Assembly (NCBI GenBank): GCA_037179335.1
Contig: JAKZHN010000014.1
Location: 806,001 to 870,000, forward strand
Length of the DNA: 64,000 bases
Reading direction: 5' to 3'
Source: Cyclaneusma minus
Taxonomy: Eukaryota > Ascomycota > Leotiomycetes > Marthamycetales > Marthamycetaceae
Part shown: positions 47,640 through 59,145 of the stretch, piece after piece
Position numbering within the stretch: position 1 is the stretch's first letter
Layout of the letters: the number at the start of each line of letters is the position of its first letter
Notes under the pieces: generated by a model
The model's input: the letters and a program-made list of their open reading frames with translations, nothing else
Told to the model about the DNA's origin: nothing
The model's database searches: none
Program-made: the position numbers and the translations under genes

Positions 47640-48535
47640 CGGAAGAGAGAGAGGAGGTGATCAGAGATCAGTGTATTGTGGGCACAGCCAGCCAAGCTGG
47701 CTGCTTTAAGGGCACGGCTACGTGACTGTTGGCTGAATGGCAGCCAGGCACGTGAGTGCTGAAAGCACTCCATGAAGCAGCCAGCTTGACCGCCCAAACC
47801 CAAGCGCAGTATAAAGGGCTGCAGCGCAGGGGGCTGTGCCCTAAAGCGTGACCCCCAATTGTGCTTATTTGAGTAACAAGCCAGGGAAAAAACCTTTTGG
47901 GAAAAGACCTGGCTTCACGCTTGGGGGCGCAAGCTAGCTTTTTGGACTTGTAGCCAGGCACGTGAGTGCTGACAGGGAGAATCCAAGAAGGTCTGTTTGT
48001 AAGGTCCTCACCCGGCGGAGAGGACCAGACTGGCAGAAGAGTGAGCTTCGGCTGGCGGCGAGAGCTTTGGAGCAAGCAGGAAGAGCCTTAGCTGGCGGTG
48101 AGGAGCAGGCTTCAAGCTTTGAGAGAGATCCTCTGCTGGCGGAGAGGAGTGCTGGAGCTTCGGCTGGCGGCGAGAGCTCTGGAGCAAGCAAGCAAGCAAG
48201 AAGAATTCTTAGCTGGCCAGGCGGTAAGGAGCAAGCTTCAAGCTTTGAAAGCGGTTCTCTGCTGGCGGAGAGGACCAAGGAAAACTCTTGAACTGGCGGA
48301 GAAGAGGAAGCTTTAAGTTAAGACAGAGAGAGTATGCTTAGCCGGATCTCAGCTGGCGGTGAGGATCCAAAAAACTGAAGCAATAGCTGCCTGTGGTCTG
48401 TCTTGAAAGCTTGAAGCTTGGAGAGAGAGATTTGGTGGTTGCAGAGCTTTTATGGTGGTTGTGAGCCCACAAAAGCTAAGCGAGAGCCTGGCTCAACCAC
48501 CTAAGGCAGCCACCTTCCTCACCACCATATAACCT
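47640..48535 (+). mobile_element. insertion in block 3: structured-RNA-like element with its own TATA
   Basis: The 924-bp spacing here exceeds a normal unit by about 550 bp, and the sequence is unlike the array. It holds a 21-bp direct repeat (AGCCAGGCACGTGAGTGCTG and one base) at 47742 and 47952, each with CACGTG; TATAAAG at 47810-47816; a composite hairpin in which AAGCGTGA (47844) pairs with TCACGCTT (47915) and AAGCCAGG (47878) with CCTGGCTT (47908); nine shared-loop stem-loops at 48003-48368; and a terminal hairpin GGTGGTTG (48434) with CAACCACC (48494), enclosing AGCTTTT/AAAAGCT. No protein-coding frame was recognised: frames of 100-135 codons on both strands are low-complexity products of the repeats. 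It could be a non-autonomous mobile element, a solo LTR or a stand-alone non-coding RNA gene. Ends are approximate. Confidence 0.5.
48003..48368 (+). ncRNA. array of nine stem-loops with a common GCTGGCGG loop
   Basis: Loop octamers near 48011 (variant), 48051, 48091, 48135, 48163, 48212 (with a 5-nt insert), 48261, 48292 (variant) and 48352 are each flanked by complementary arms of different sequence: GGTCCTC/GAGGACC; GAGCTTCG/CGAGAGCTT (one bulge); CCTTA/TGAGG; TCCTCT/AGAGGA; GAGCTTCG/CGAGAGCTC; TTCTTA/TAAGGA; GGTTCTCT/AGAGGACC; CTCTT/AAGAG; GGATCTCA/TGAGGATCC (one bulge). Constant loop with stems that change but stay paired is the mark of selection on RNA (or extruded DNA) structure. An RNA-binding protein or an interaction through the loop would be the natural reason. 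No known RNA family was recognised. Strand cannot be fixed from pairing alone; plus is chosen because TATAAAG lies upstream at 47810. Confidence 0.6.
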
Positions 48536-48771
48536 TCTCATATAAAAGCAAGTCTCCTTTCAAGCCTTATACCCAAACTTTTGTGACATGCTTCGGGCTC
48601 GATTTCCATGTCGTATGGGAGCAAGAATCTACAAGCAATACACTGTATTTCCCTGCTCTCTTTGTCAGAAGAAACGACCCAAGCTCTTGTGAGTTGAAGA
48701 TATGTCACAATGGGTGTTAGTAACCTGAGGTGCAGCGGGTAAACGATAACGCGGAGCTGAAGTGACTGATT

Positions 48772-48899
48772 GACAGCAGCTGAAGCTCCTGACAGCAGAG
48801 TTGGCCGATCGGCGGCAATCATTTTTTTCTGCTTCTTAGATGTGAGTCAGTCAGCGAACTTGAACAGTGAGCTGGCCTGCTCATCGCTAGGTATAAAAG
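48772..48899 (+). promoter_or_regulatory. block 3 unit promoter
   Basis: GACAGCAG at 48772 and 48791 (19 bp apart) with TATAAAAG at 48892-48899. No clear third octamer is seen at 48753. Confidence 0.65.
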
Positions 48900-49330
48900 C
48901 AGACCGCATGTGTTCTCTTTTACCTTCAGAAATTTGCCAGTCGAAAATGCAGAGACATGGCGGCTCACTGTGTCAAGCATAATGAATAGAACTATGAAGT
49001 CACGTGGATCTAGATTCATGGCACCCTCTCTAGAGGAAGCGGCCTGAGCTTGTCATTGCAATATCGCTTGTCCCGTCTGAGGAAACCGGCAGTATTTGTG
49101 ACAATGACAATAGGTTCAGCAGTAAACAGCAGACTGGAGTGTTCGGTGGTTGCTGGCTATTTTCTTGGTCTCATCGCGTGACCAAGAGACTCGGGGATGG
49201 GAATCAGGGATAAGAAAGCTAGGCTGCTAATCGCTGAGTATAAAAGCAGGCCACCCTTCGTTATTTTTGAGGTCAGCCTTTCATTGTCCAGTGCAGAGTA
49301 TAAAGCCGGTCCAGGGGCCAAAGCTGCAGC

Positions 49331-50650
49331 CAAGAGATCAGCTACAGAGGATAGAGGGGGCGGCGCGGTGGCTACTTGCGGGCGGCTGGGTACGCATTGC
49401 ATGCGAGCCTTACTGGCGTTCTCTCTGATCTTTCAGCGGTTTGCTTTGACGGAGTTGAGATACAATACCCATAAATATTCCAGACATGACGTTCGGTCTT
49501 CGGTTTCTGAGCGTTCAGACATCCATTCCAAATACACCAGGGACCAGACGCCAAGACGTCGACCTCGATTGACGGACTTACTACCAAAGTCAGCAAATAG
49601 TAAATTCTGATTTCGTACTCGAAGTCAATCCCAAATTCGAATGGTTCATTTTCATCTCATTGGAAAATACCAAAATCACTGTCTCTTTTCCAAAAAAAAA
49701 ATCAATAGCAAATTCAAATAGCAATAATGGCCTAATTACATAACAATAGACAAACAAAGAAATTCCGAAAAATAAATAATTTAAACATATGGGATTATTC
49801 TAAAAATTGGGGCCCTCGACCTCGGGGTATCCTAAACCTAACATAAACCTTAGAGTGTGGAAATGCACAAAATATTTACAAACTTAGAAAATAACAATAC
49901 TGAAGTAAAAAATAATATTTATAATGCCTATAAACTCGGAATCTACTAATCGTTTCCATGGTAAATAGCGTAATTAAAAAAAATGGGCTAAATAGTCGAA
50001 TTGTAACTAATAACAAATTCCACAATATCTCAACAGCAAATAAAAATTATAAACAACAGCGAGTCCATATAAAAATCCAAAGCCTAATTTTAAAGCTTCG
50101 AGTTTTAAATTATATCATTTGCAATCTGCTGCAAGATTTCAAGTTTGGCTAATTGAAATTCCAAAATTGAAATTACAAATAAAAGCCAAACCAAGCCACG
50201 AACAGTCGCCAAATTGTAATAACTAGTAAATTATAAGAAACTAAAAAAGGAACACAACTCGTCTTTTATACCTGGCAATCCATTGAGTAACGTAGATCCT
50301 GCTGAATTTAGCGCATATTTAATTTCGGCAACCGCGTAATTCATAGGAGACTCAGGGTGGAGGAAAAACGGTCGTTCTGACATTTGACAACAAGTTTTTG
50401 CTGCGGCAATAAAAAATCTCGAAAATTATAACGAAACCACAATTGCTTAAATTTCTTTATATTTTGCTTGTTTTAAGCTTAAGCATTAGCTTTACGCGAC
50501 TTGCAAATCGTGGCCATGGCTTTTTCGAATTTGAGATAAAGAATTTGAAAGAAATCCTTTAAAATCAAAACTCTATTTATACCTTCCCTTATTTCGTTTT
50601 CCGGATAAAAAAATAAATAGCTTGGATTGAAAATTCTAAATCCCAATGCT
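49331..50650. repeat. transition zone: array units decaying into RIP tract
   Basis: Base composition turns A+T-rich from about 49,620. Minus-type boxes with the array consensus remain: CTTTTATACC at about 50262 and CTATTTATACC at about 50573, 311 bp apart, so array units once continued here in the minus orientation. Octamers are no longer clear. No gene seen. Confidence 0.5.
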
Positions 50651-52639
50651 TAAATAAAAATATAAACGGTTATAAACTAAATAATAAATATAAAAAATTT
50701 AAAAATAAAGCCGAAAATATATTATTCATTTTTTAATTAAAAAAACAGTAAAAAAAATATTTTAAAGTTTTACAGCAGGAGCAAAAAGGCCGTAAAAAAC
50801 CTTATAGCCCCCAATATTAAATGCTATAACTCTATTAAATCGCAGTATTCTCTTTAGCCAAAATTTTATAAAACTTATATTTTAAATTAAAAGCAAAAGC
50901 AAAGCATCCCGATTTATCAATTATCCTAAAATCAAAATCTTTATAAAAAGCGCCAATATTTTTAAAAAAGCGCTTTATAAATTCCTTGCGCTCCTAATTT
51001 AAAATTTTCCTTTGCTTTTGCTCTGCCATTAATATTATATTCTTTATTTGCTTACTCCATTCCAATATAAAATACGCAAATAGCGTTATTGCAAAGTATA
51101 AACCACAATCCAACGCCTAATTAAAAAGCATTTTCACCAATGCCTTTCCCATTTCTTTGCGGCAATATTTTCCTGCCATTTTAACTTTTTTTATAATTAA
51201 TAAATCCCAATAGCCTTTGCTTAGCTCCAAATTCTAATAGCTAATTCCCGCTTTTAGTCCATTTAAATAAAACTTAATGCAAAACTATTCATTGTGATTA
51301 AAAATATAATGCATAGCAATCCCGAATATAAAAGGCTTAAACTCAATATATTCAAGCCAATTAAAAAATAGGCCTTTATAAAGGTTGCCCAATTTGCCAT
51401 TATATTAAGCAAGGTACGTATACAACTCTCCAATTTTCTTATTATTAAGCCAATACTCCGCAATAATAATTATAATAGATTTAATTTTGCCGCTGGAGTT
51501 TTTGCAAAGCCAATATTCTATTAAACTATTTATTTTATTAATAGTATTAAAGATTAAGAAAATGCAAATACTATTTTTCCAATTTTCGCCGGCCAAATAC
51601 TCGCTACAATCAAGCTTATTACGAATTCGAATTGCCTTAATATTTTTTTTTACAAATGCTAAGGATTTTTTTATTTATCCTAAAATATCCGCCGGCTTAA
51701 TAGCAAAATCTAAATTATTTATATAAAAAGCTATTAATATATAAAATAATAATAATAAAATATTCCAATATAAAAAAGCGTATTTTTTAAAAAGTTCGAC
51801 TCTTTTTATTTATTATTGCAATAATTTTTAAAAGTCTAAATTTAAAATATTTGCTTAAAATGGCTTTTTATAATTATATTTTAAAAACTTGATATATAAA
51901 GCAAAAAAAACCAGGGAAAAAACCAGGGAAAAATCCTATTTAAATAAATTTAAGCTTATAAATTCCCCGCACAATAATTTTTATAGCTTGTATAAATATC
52001 TTATGCAAATAGGCCTTTCCGCAATTTTCTATACTAGCGCCCAATTCCGCATTTAATAATAATATATTCGAATTTATAAAAATCGCTATTATAAGGCCGG
52101 AAATTAGAAAAATAGCTATATAATAGCAGAATGCATATTTAACTGTTTCCGTTTATTATTATGATATTTTTTATTAAATTATAAACTATAATTAAGGGAT
52201 TTGGCCACGTGCGCAGTATTTTTTAATTTTAATAAATCCATTAATATAGGGAAATTTAAAAAAGAATTGCAAGCTTTTTAAAAAAGTGCCTTAAATACGG
52301 AAAAGGGAAAATAAGTTTTTAAAATAATTGCTATATTTTAAATGGGTTTTTCACCTATTTTGGGCATGCAAACGATAAAGGGCGGTAAATAAATTGATAT
52401 TAAATTCATGAAAGGTATATTAGAATTTAAAAAATAATTGTTATAGTTTTTTAAAACTGAGCGTTGCATAACGCGTGTATGCGAAAATACGCACGCTTAA
52501 TAAGCGACAAATGCGCGCAATCACGTGTTTCCAAAGCGACTCGTTTAAGTAACTCGCTCGGCTCGCTTTTACAAAAGCATAAGGGGGAAAATTCCAGCAG
52601 CAGCCCCAAATAGCAATAATAGAAGTTTCGAACAAATGC
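50651..52639. other. A+T-rich RIP-degraded DNA
   Basis: Almost pure A/T with sparse GC and no long open frames, as expected of repeats mutated by RIP. A short duplicated CCAGGGAAAAA motif (about 51910-51931) resembles CCAGGGAAAAAACC at 47881 in the structured insert and may mark a decayed relative. The original element is not identifiable. Confidence 0.6.
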
Positions 52640-53560
52640 TAATATGGTCATTGGTCACTGACAGAAAGACAACCTTTATTCGCTATCGCTCAGCTAGCTC
52701 CTAATCACGAGTCACGGCTTTTACCCACGTGTCGGCCACGTTCCACGCCTCACATATGTATTTAAAAAAACATGGTGTTGGTAAGCGAGCGGTCACCAAA
52801 CCACCACCAGGCTAACATTAGTACAAACTAGCGACCGTAAGACGAGCGAACGGCGTTTGGGGCGAGTGAGCGGTGTTGCTTAATCAATGGTAGTGAAATC
52901 TTTAGTGCAAGCGACCGACGTTCGAGCATGGCGAAATTTGGGACTAATGGGCAAAACTACTTGGTAAAGTCGAGCTGTAAAAGCTGCCACGAAGCTCGGC
53001 AACGGTCCGTTGCTCGACCAGGGTTCTTGAAAGGCTAAATGCTTACTATTAGCCTTTGAAAGAGTGAATGTCAAAAGGCAAGTCGAACGGTCTAATATAT
53101 ACTTTACCAAGCCACGCATGTGCGTCTCTATTCGAACTCCTACCAGCTAACAACAGCGCACCAACAGCGACCGCAAGCATAATCAACAACAGCAGAAAGT
53201 ACTCGAGACAAGGAACAGCAAGTCCAAGGCCAAAGGCATGGAAATCCTACACTTCACCAAGTTTCACCATGACCTCTTTGTATACAAAATGTTAGGGTGG
53301 ACAAGCAAACCTTCCCAAACGGCCAAAGGGTGTCTTACTCAAGTGTCTCATGTTTAGGTTTCGAAATTCGAAGCTAGAAAGCAGGTTCAAACGTTCGATA
53401 TATACCTTCCCACCTATTCTAATGCTCCATATATAGTGGTTTTATATAGGACGAGTCACCTGATAGCGTAGGTGGCCCGGAGGGCATCGGCCCGACGCAA
53501 GGGAGCTTGCAAAAGGGCAAACGAGAAAATGGAGCTTTTTTTAAAAGCTTTAATTTCCTT
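52640..53560. repeat. island of non-degraded array units inside the RIP tract
   Basis: GC content returns to normal. AACAGCGC (53152), GACCGCAA (53169) and AACAGCAG (53188) form a 17/19-bp octamer ladder, and boxes read TATATAC near 53096 and 53398. CACGTG lies near 52726. A GC-rich segment at about 53470-53530 ends the island abruptly. No gene supported. Confidence 0.5.
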
Positions 53561-54184
53561 TTCTTTTTTTTCTTTTTTTTCTATTAATTTAAAGCTATTA
53601 AATATCTCGATTTTTATTTTCTTAAAGCCAAAATTATTAAATTTCCAATTAAATTTATTAATTCTATTTTTGCTAAGCTAATATAATTTAAATTTATAGC
53701 TTTGCTTTAGTCTATAGCTTTGTTATTATCCAAGGCAAATTTTTTAAAAATAAAAACAAAAGCAAAACCGCGCTTTAAAAAACCGCTTTAAAATTTTTAA
53801 ACCCCATTTGCAGCAAAGCTCGCGGCTATAATTCTCGTAATAAAGCTTGCGGTAAAATTTGCAATAAAATATAAAATAATTTTTTTGCTAATACCAATTA
53901 TATTTATTTTAAAAATAATAAAATTAATAATAACTAATTTAATAATACCAATAATAACGCTAACGCCAATACCAATAATATTGCTAATAATTAAATAATG
54001 AAATTAAAAAAATTAAAGATAACAAGCCTATATTACCGCTTTGCCAATGCTATTTTGCCGCTAATCCGGCCCAAGTTTTTATTAATGCTCTTTAGGGCTT
54101 TGCTAATTAATTTAAAAAATCTGCCAATTGCTTTATATAATTCTATTAATTTAAAAATAATAATAAATGCCTTTTTTTAGCCTT
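53561..54184. other. A+T-rich RIP-degraded DNA, left of the LTR element
   Basis: Nearly all A/T with occasional GC. A 60-codon frame at 53998-54180 is not credible as a gene. Confidence 0.55.
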
Positions 54185-54375
54185 TTTATTCGAATCCAAC
54201 ATGGGCTAGACCCTTCAAATATATTGTATTTAGGAAAAAAAGCTATTTACAGCTTAAAGGTATTATGCGTTCCTTTTTTATTTATATATGCAAGGGTGGT
54301 ATAATTCTTTGCATATAATTAGGGTATTTTAATAGGAAATTAATTCAAACTACCAAAATGGCATTTTAACACTTT
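54185..54375 (-). repeat. LTR, low-coordinate copy (3' LTR of minus-strand element)
   Basis: It shares TGGGCTAGACC/TGGACTGGATT, ATTATGCGTT, GCATATAATTAGGGTATTTT and ACTTTAACAC-type blocks with the copy at 59395-59583. The inner core runs from TG at 54202 to CA at 54371. Confidence 0.6.
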
Positions 54376-54761
54376 TTTAACCTTTGCTAATATGGCTTTC
54401 CTATAGCTTTATCCCTTAATATTTAATGCCTATTTTATCTAGCGTTTTTTTTCCCCTAAACCCTTGTTTTTTTAAATCTAATAATTTTTAAAATTTGGCA
54501 AATTAAATCCTTTATAACGCTTTAGTAAATCCATTCGCAATTATATTTTAAATATTAATATAAATTATTTATTGCTTGCGATTATTTTTTAACTTTTTAA
54601 TAAAATAATAGGCAATATTAATATATTTGAATTTTTTATAAAACGGAAAGTTTTTAATAAGGTCTATAGCAAAAAAATTTATATTTATATAATAGAAATT
54701 AATTTTTACCGGCTTGCTATATTTAATATGTTTTAGCATTTGGATAATTTATTATTTTTAT

Positions 54762-54776
54762 TTGGCATTTGCGGCA
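54762..54776 (-). pseudogene. integrase zinc-motif remnant of the retrotransposon
   Basis: On minus, codons read C-R-K-C-Q, matching the second half (CxxCQ) of the HHCC zinc domain of retroviral-type integrases. Surrounding codons are destroyed by A+T drift, so only the short motif can be claimed. Confidence 0.35.
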
Positions 54777-57700
54777 GGTGCTATATATTTAGCTTTATAA
54801 ATAAATATAGATTTTTCTTTTCCAATTTAATTATAATATTAGGCCTTTTAAAAATATAGCTATAAAACCGCTAATTCTTTTTTATTAAAAAGCAATTTAT
54901 AAAAGGTATTATAATAAATTTTGAGCTTATTTTTTTTTCTGGCCTATATTTAATTTTTTAATTTGCTATAATTTTAGAATAATATAGCAGCCAAGTTAGC
55001 TTTAAATTATACCGCTTGCAAAAGTTAGCTATAAATTGGACTAGCTTTTTTGCAATATAGCAAATATTAGATTTTATTAGAATTATAAAATATATTAGCT
55101 TTTTTTTTTAATATATATTTGTTTTAATTTTTTTAATTTTTTTTTAGCAGGATTTATTATATTGCTGCTATTTATAAAAATAAAATATAGCTTTTCTTTG
55201 CTAATAAAAAATATAAAATTTATATAAAATTTATTAATATATTATTTTTAATTAATATATAGGAGTTTTAATAATTTATTTTTTATAATTCGGATATTCA
55301 AAACTTTTTTGATTTTCTTTAAATTTTTAGCAATAAATTTAAAAAATAGCTTGGCAAAAGATTTATTAAAATCCGTATTGAATTTAATAGCAGCTATAAT
55401 ATGATTAATATAAATTAAAGTAATTATATTTATTTTTTTATTTATAAACAAATGGAAATTATTAAAATTTTGCTTAAAACCCAATTTGAAAATCTTAAAT
55501 TTAATTAAGCAATTTTAATTTTTGGCAATTTGCTTTAAATTGTATAAGCTTTTATTTAATTAAAAAATATAATTAAATTTAATACTTATTTTATTTAAAA
55601 AGGCCAAATATATTAATTTTTTAAATTTAGCCTTAATAAAAGCATTATTAATATTAAAATAACGGTATTTTATATTTTGCTAAATTATAATAGCCAAAAG
55701 AATTCTAAATGTATTTATGCAAACTATTAATAAAAATATTTTAAATATTTTCTTTTATAAATTTAAATAAAGCCGCGGGCTATTAAGCGGGCTTTATGTT
55801 CATTTAAATTGCCGTTTAAATTTTATTTAATAATAAATATCGATTTAATAGAAATTAAATTAAAAGCTATTTATATAGCTATTTTAATTTAAATATTATT
55901 AATTATTAATTTTTAAATCTTATTATAATGGCCTTTTTTCAATTATTTTTATATAAAAAATTATTTACAGCCTTTTTATAAATTTTCAAAATAGAAATAT
56001 TCAAAATCCTTTTAGCGGGGAAAATAGATTTATATAATTTATTTTTATTTTTAATTATAGCTGCTATAAAAACTTTTAAACATTAATTTTTATATAAAAT
56101 TTTGGCGTTGGTGGTATTGTACTTTAATTTTTTTAATTACTTTTGCAAAAAGCTTTATTAAAGCCTTAGTTGGCAATTTTTTATAGGCTGTAAAAATAGC
56201 CAGAAATACTTTATTAATATTTATAGCGTTTATATTTATAATATTTATATTTATAGTATTTATATTTATAGTATTTATATTCTCTAATTTAGAATTTAAT
56301 TTAGAGGCATTTGTTATATCAATAATATTTTCTGGTATTTGTCTAAAAAGAAAAATAATAATAATTGTTTTGGCTGGAATTTTAATTTATTAAATTTAAA
56401 GTAAATTATTGCATTTATTTATTTATTTTAATTAAAAGCTGAAATTACTATTTTTAATTTATTAGCTTTAATCGGCTTGTTTTTAAATATTTTCTAATTG
56501 GAAAAGGGCTTCCGGGCCTTTTCTTTAGCTAAAATGGATTTTCAAATATGATAATGGTTAAAAAGCTTATTTAAAATGCCTTGAAAATTATAGGAATTAT
56601 CTTTTAATTTTAAAATTATAGTTTTATTTGCGGTGTTTTTATCCTATTTAATAATAAATTTTATAGCTATTTATTTAAAGTCCAAATAATATAATTTATA
56701 TTGTTTAGTGGTATTTAAATTATATCCTCTAAATATATATATTTTTTTCTTATAAATCAAAGCTTGTTTTTACGGCTTTTTTTAAAAAAAAATATTAATA
56801 TAAAACCAAGCCTTATAGCTTTAAAGTTTAATATTTCTCTATTTAAAAAGCTTTCCAATCCAAAAAATTCTAATTTTTTTTTTATTAATTTTTAAATTAA
56901 TATTAATTCTATTTTTATAGTATATTTTAGCTATAGCAGCTTTAAATTAACATTTAATTAAAAGCTTAATATTATATAATATCGTCCGGATATTTGCTTT
57001 TATAATTTAAATTGGTTTTTTAATTAGCCCGTTTTACTAAAGAAAATACAAAATGGTTTTTTCAATTTTTATATTATTAATTTAAGCCGAATAAATATTC
57101 TTTTTACTAGTTTTTTTATTTTATTAATTCTTATTTTTATAGCAAAGGCCTAAATTTTTCTTATTCGATTATTAATTTGTTTTAATAGTTCAATATTTTT
57201 ATAAATATTAAAAGGAAATTTGCCAATTATATTAAAATATATTAATTTAAAAAATAAAATATTTTATGATTTGCAAAAATTTTAAAAATACAGCTTATTA
57301 ATTTTAGCTAGGCTTAAATAAGTCTATTTGCAATGGAATAAAAAAACGTATTGCTTAATAATTCTCTATTATTATTAGTTTTAATTTGCTTTTTTAATTG
57401 CTTTAGTTTTAATTTTTTAACTTTTTTAATTTTAATTTTGGCTTTAAATTAAATGGCTTTTATTATATTGGAAATTAGCGCCTTTTATATTATAGCAATT
57501 GGCATATTTAATATTATAGCAATTGGTATATTTAATATACTATGCTAAAATACTTTTAAAAGGGAAAAAATTGGTATAGAAGAATTATTTAAAGCTTTTT
57601 TTTTTTTTTAATTTTAGTAAAAAAAGCAGCAATAATAAAGAATAAATGCTTAAATGCTAATATTAATTTGCTTGCTATAATCATAAAATTTATAATATAT

Positions 57701-59145
57701 AAGCCCTATTACATAAATGCTTTAAAAATAAAATTTTAAATATGGCCTTTAAAATATATGCCATTTTAATTAAAATTATTTAAAAATCTCTTTTAATAAA
57801 TTTTTCTATTTAAAAACAAATTTACCTTTAAATATAAAATCTATAAAATATATAAAATATTTTTAAATAAACATTTTCTATTTTAAACCCTTATTAATAT
57901 AATGCTAATTTAATTTAAATATAGCCTTTTTTTTATTAATTTTTTATTGGTATAGCTTTAGAGTTTTAAAAAGTAAAAAAATTAATTATATATAGTATAA
58001 TATTGGAGTTTGCAATTTAAATAAAATAGGGAATTTTATTGGCAATGCCAATAAAATCTTAAATAATATATACCATATTTTTTTTAAAAATTTCAAAAAA
58101 GCCTTTTTAGCGCTGCCCTTAATTATATAGGCCTTCTTTTTAATTGGAATTTTTATTAGGCCAATTATTATAATATTTTGCATTAGTTTTTAATTTATAG
58201 CAAAATAAAAATATTTTATAATGCTATTATAGCCTTTTTAATTATATAAAAAATATTTAATTTAATTATAAAAAATTTTGCCATTTTTATAATTATTAAT
58301 TTTAGCCTTGCGAAAAGTATTGGCAGGGCGTTTATTATACTTATTTTATAATTTATTCTATAATTTAATAAATTGCGTTTTCTTGCGTTTGGTTTTTTTT
58401 ATTTAATTTTTATAGAATAGCAAAATAAACAGCTTTTTTTAAAAATTATAAAAAGGCCTTTTTTTTAGCAAATTTATTTTTTAAATAATATTTACATTAT
58501 ATTTATTTGATATTATATTTTTAAATATAATTTATTTTGCTAAAAAAAATATAATAATATAATATGACAAAAGAAGTCCTTAAAATAAATTATTATATAA
58601 AATAAATTTAATTAAGTAATTTGGCGGCGAATAATATGGAATTTAGTTTAAAATTGGCAATTCGGCAAAAATAAAGATTTATAATAGTGGTAAAAATTAT
58701 AAAGTATTTTTATTTAAATTTTTTGAAATATTTATATAATAAATTTTGGTATTAATAGTTTTTTTATTTAATTAATTAAAATAAATATAAATTTTAGAAA
58801 AGGCTTTAGCAATATTTGCTTTATATTGCCTTTTTAAATTTTTATTTAATACAATTTGCTTTTTATTTGCTTAAATAGCATTAAAATTTGCAATATATCA
58901 ATTAAAAATAGTAATTATAATATATTAAATATTTTTGCTTCTAAGAAATATTTTTATTATAATGAACTATTTATAATAATTGGCGTAAATAAAAGTGGGG
59001 GCAGCCCTTTTTTAATTACAAATATTTTATATACTAATAAATATAGTAAACATAGTATTTAATTTATAAAAAGAAAATTAATAAATATATTGGCTTAAAA
59101 CACAAAAACTTATTATTATTATCATTGGTTTATAAATAAATTTGC

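Larger units (their letters stand above)
42300..49330 (+). repeat. promoter-unit array, block 3 (plus-strand TATA, ~370 bp period)
   Basis: Plus-strand TATA boxes (TATAAAAG or TATAAAAA) start at 42413, 42775, 43147, 43531, 43934, 44297, 44681, 45060, 45432, 45802, 46139 (TATAAGTA), 46509, 46853, 47221, 47617 (decayed), 48541, 48892 and 49239. Successive spacings are 362, 372, 384, 403, 363, 384, 379, 372, 370, 337, 370, 344, 368 and 396 bp, then 924 where an insertion sits, then 351 and 347. Upstream by 100-137 bp are octamer triplets in direct orientation, for example GACGGCAG 42986, GACAGCAA 43005, GACAGCAG 43024. GCAAGC, GCGAGC or GCTAGC commonly lies just before the box, and a CT-rich stretch with CCCAGAAT or a variant 32-36 bp after its start. 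Bodies differ and share no reading frame; a 178-codon frame at 45473-46009 runs through the next unit's octamers and TATA and is judged accidental. Confidence 0.85.

Noticed and set aside
48008..48278. Overlapping low-complexity frames of 63-114 codons in the stem-loop region
   Set aside because: They are translations of the repeated hairpins on both strands, without protein-like composition.
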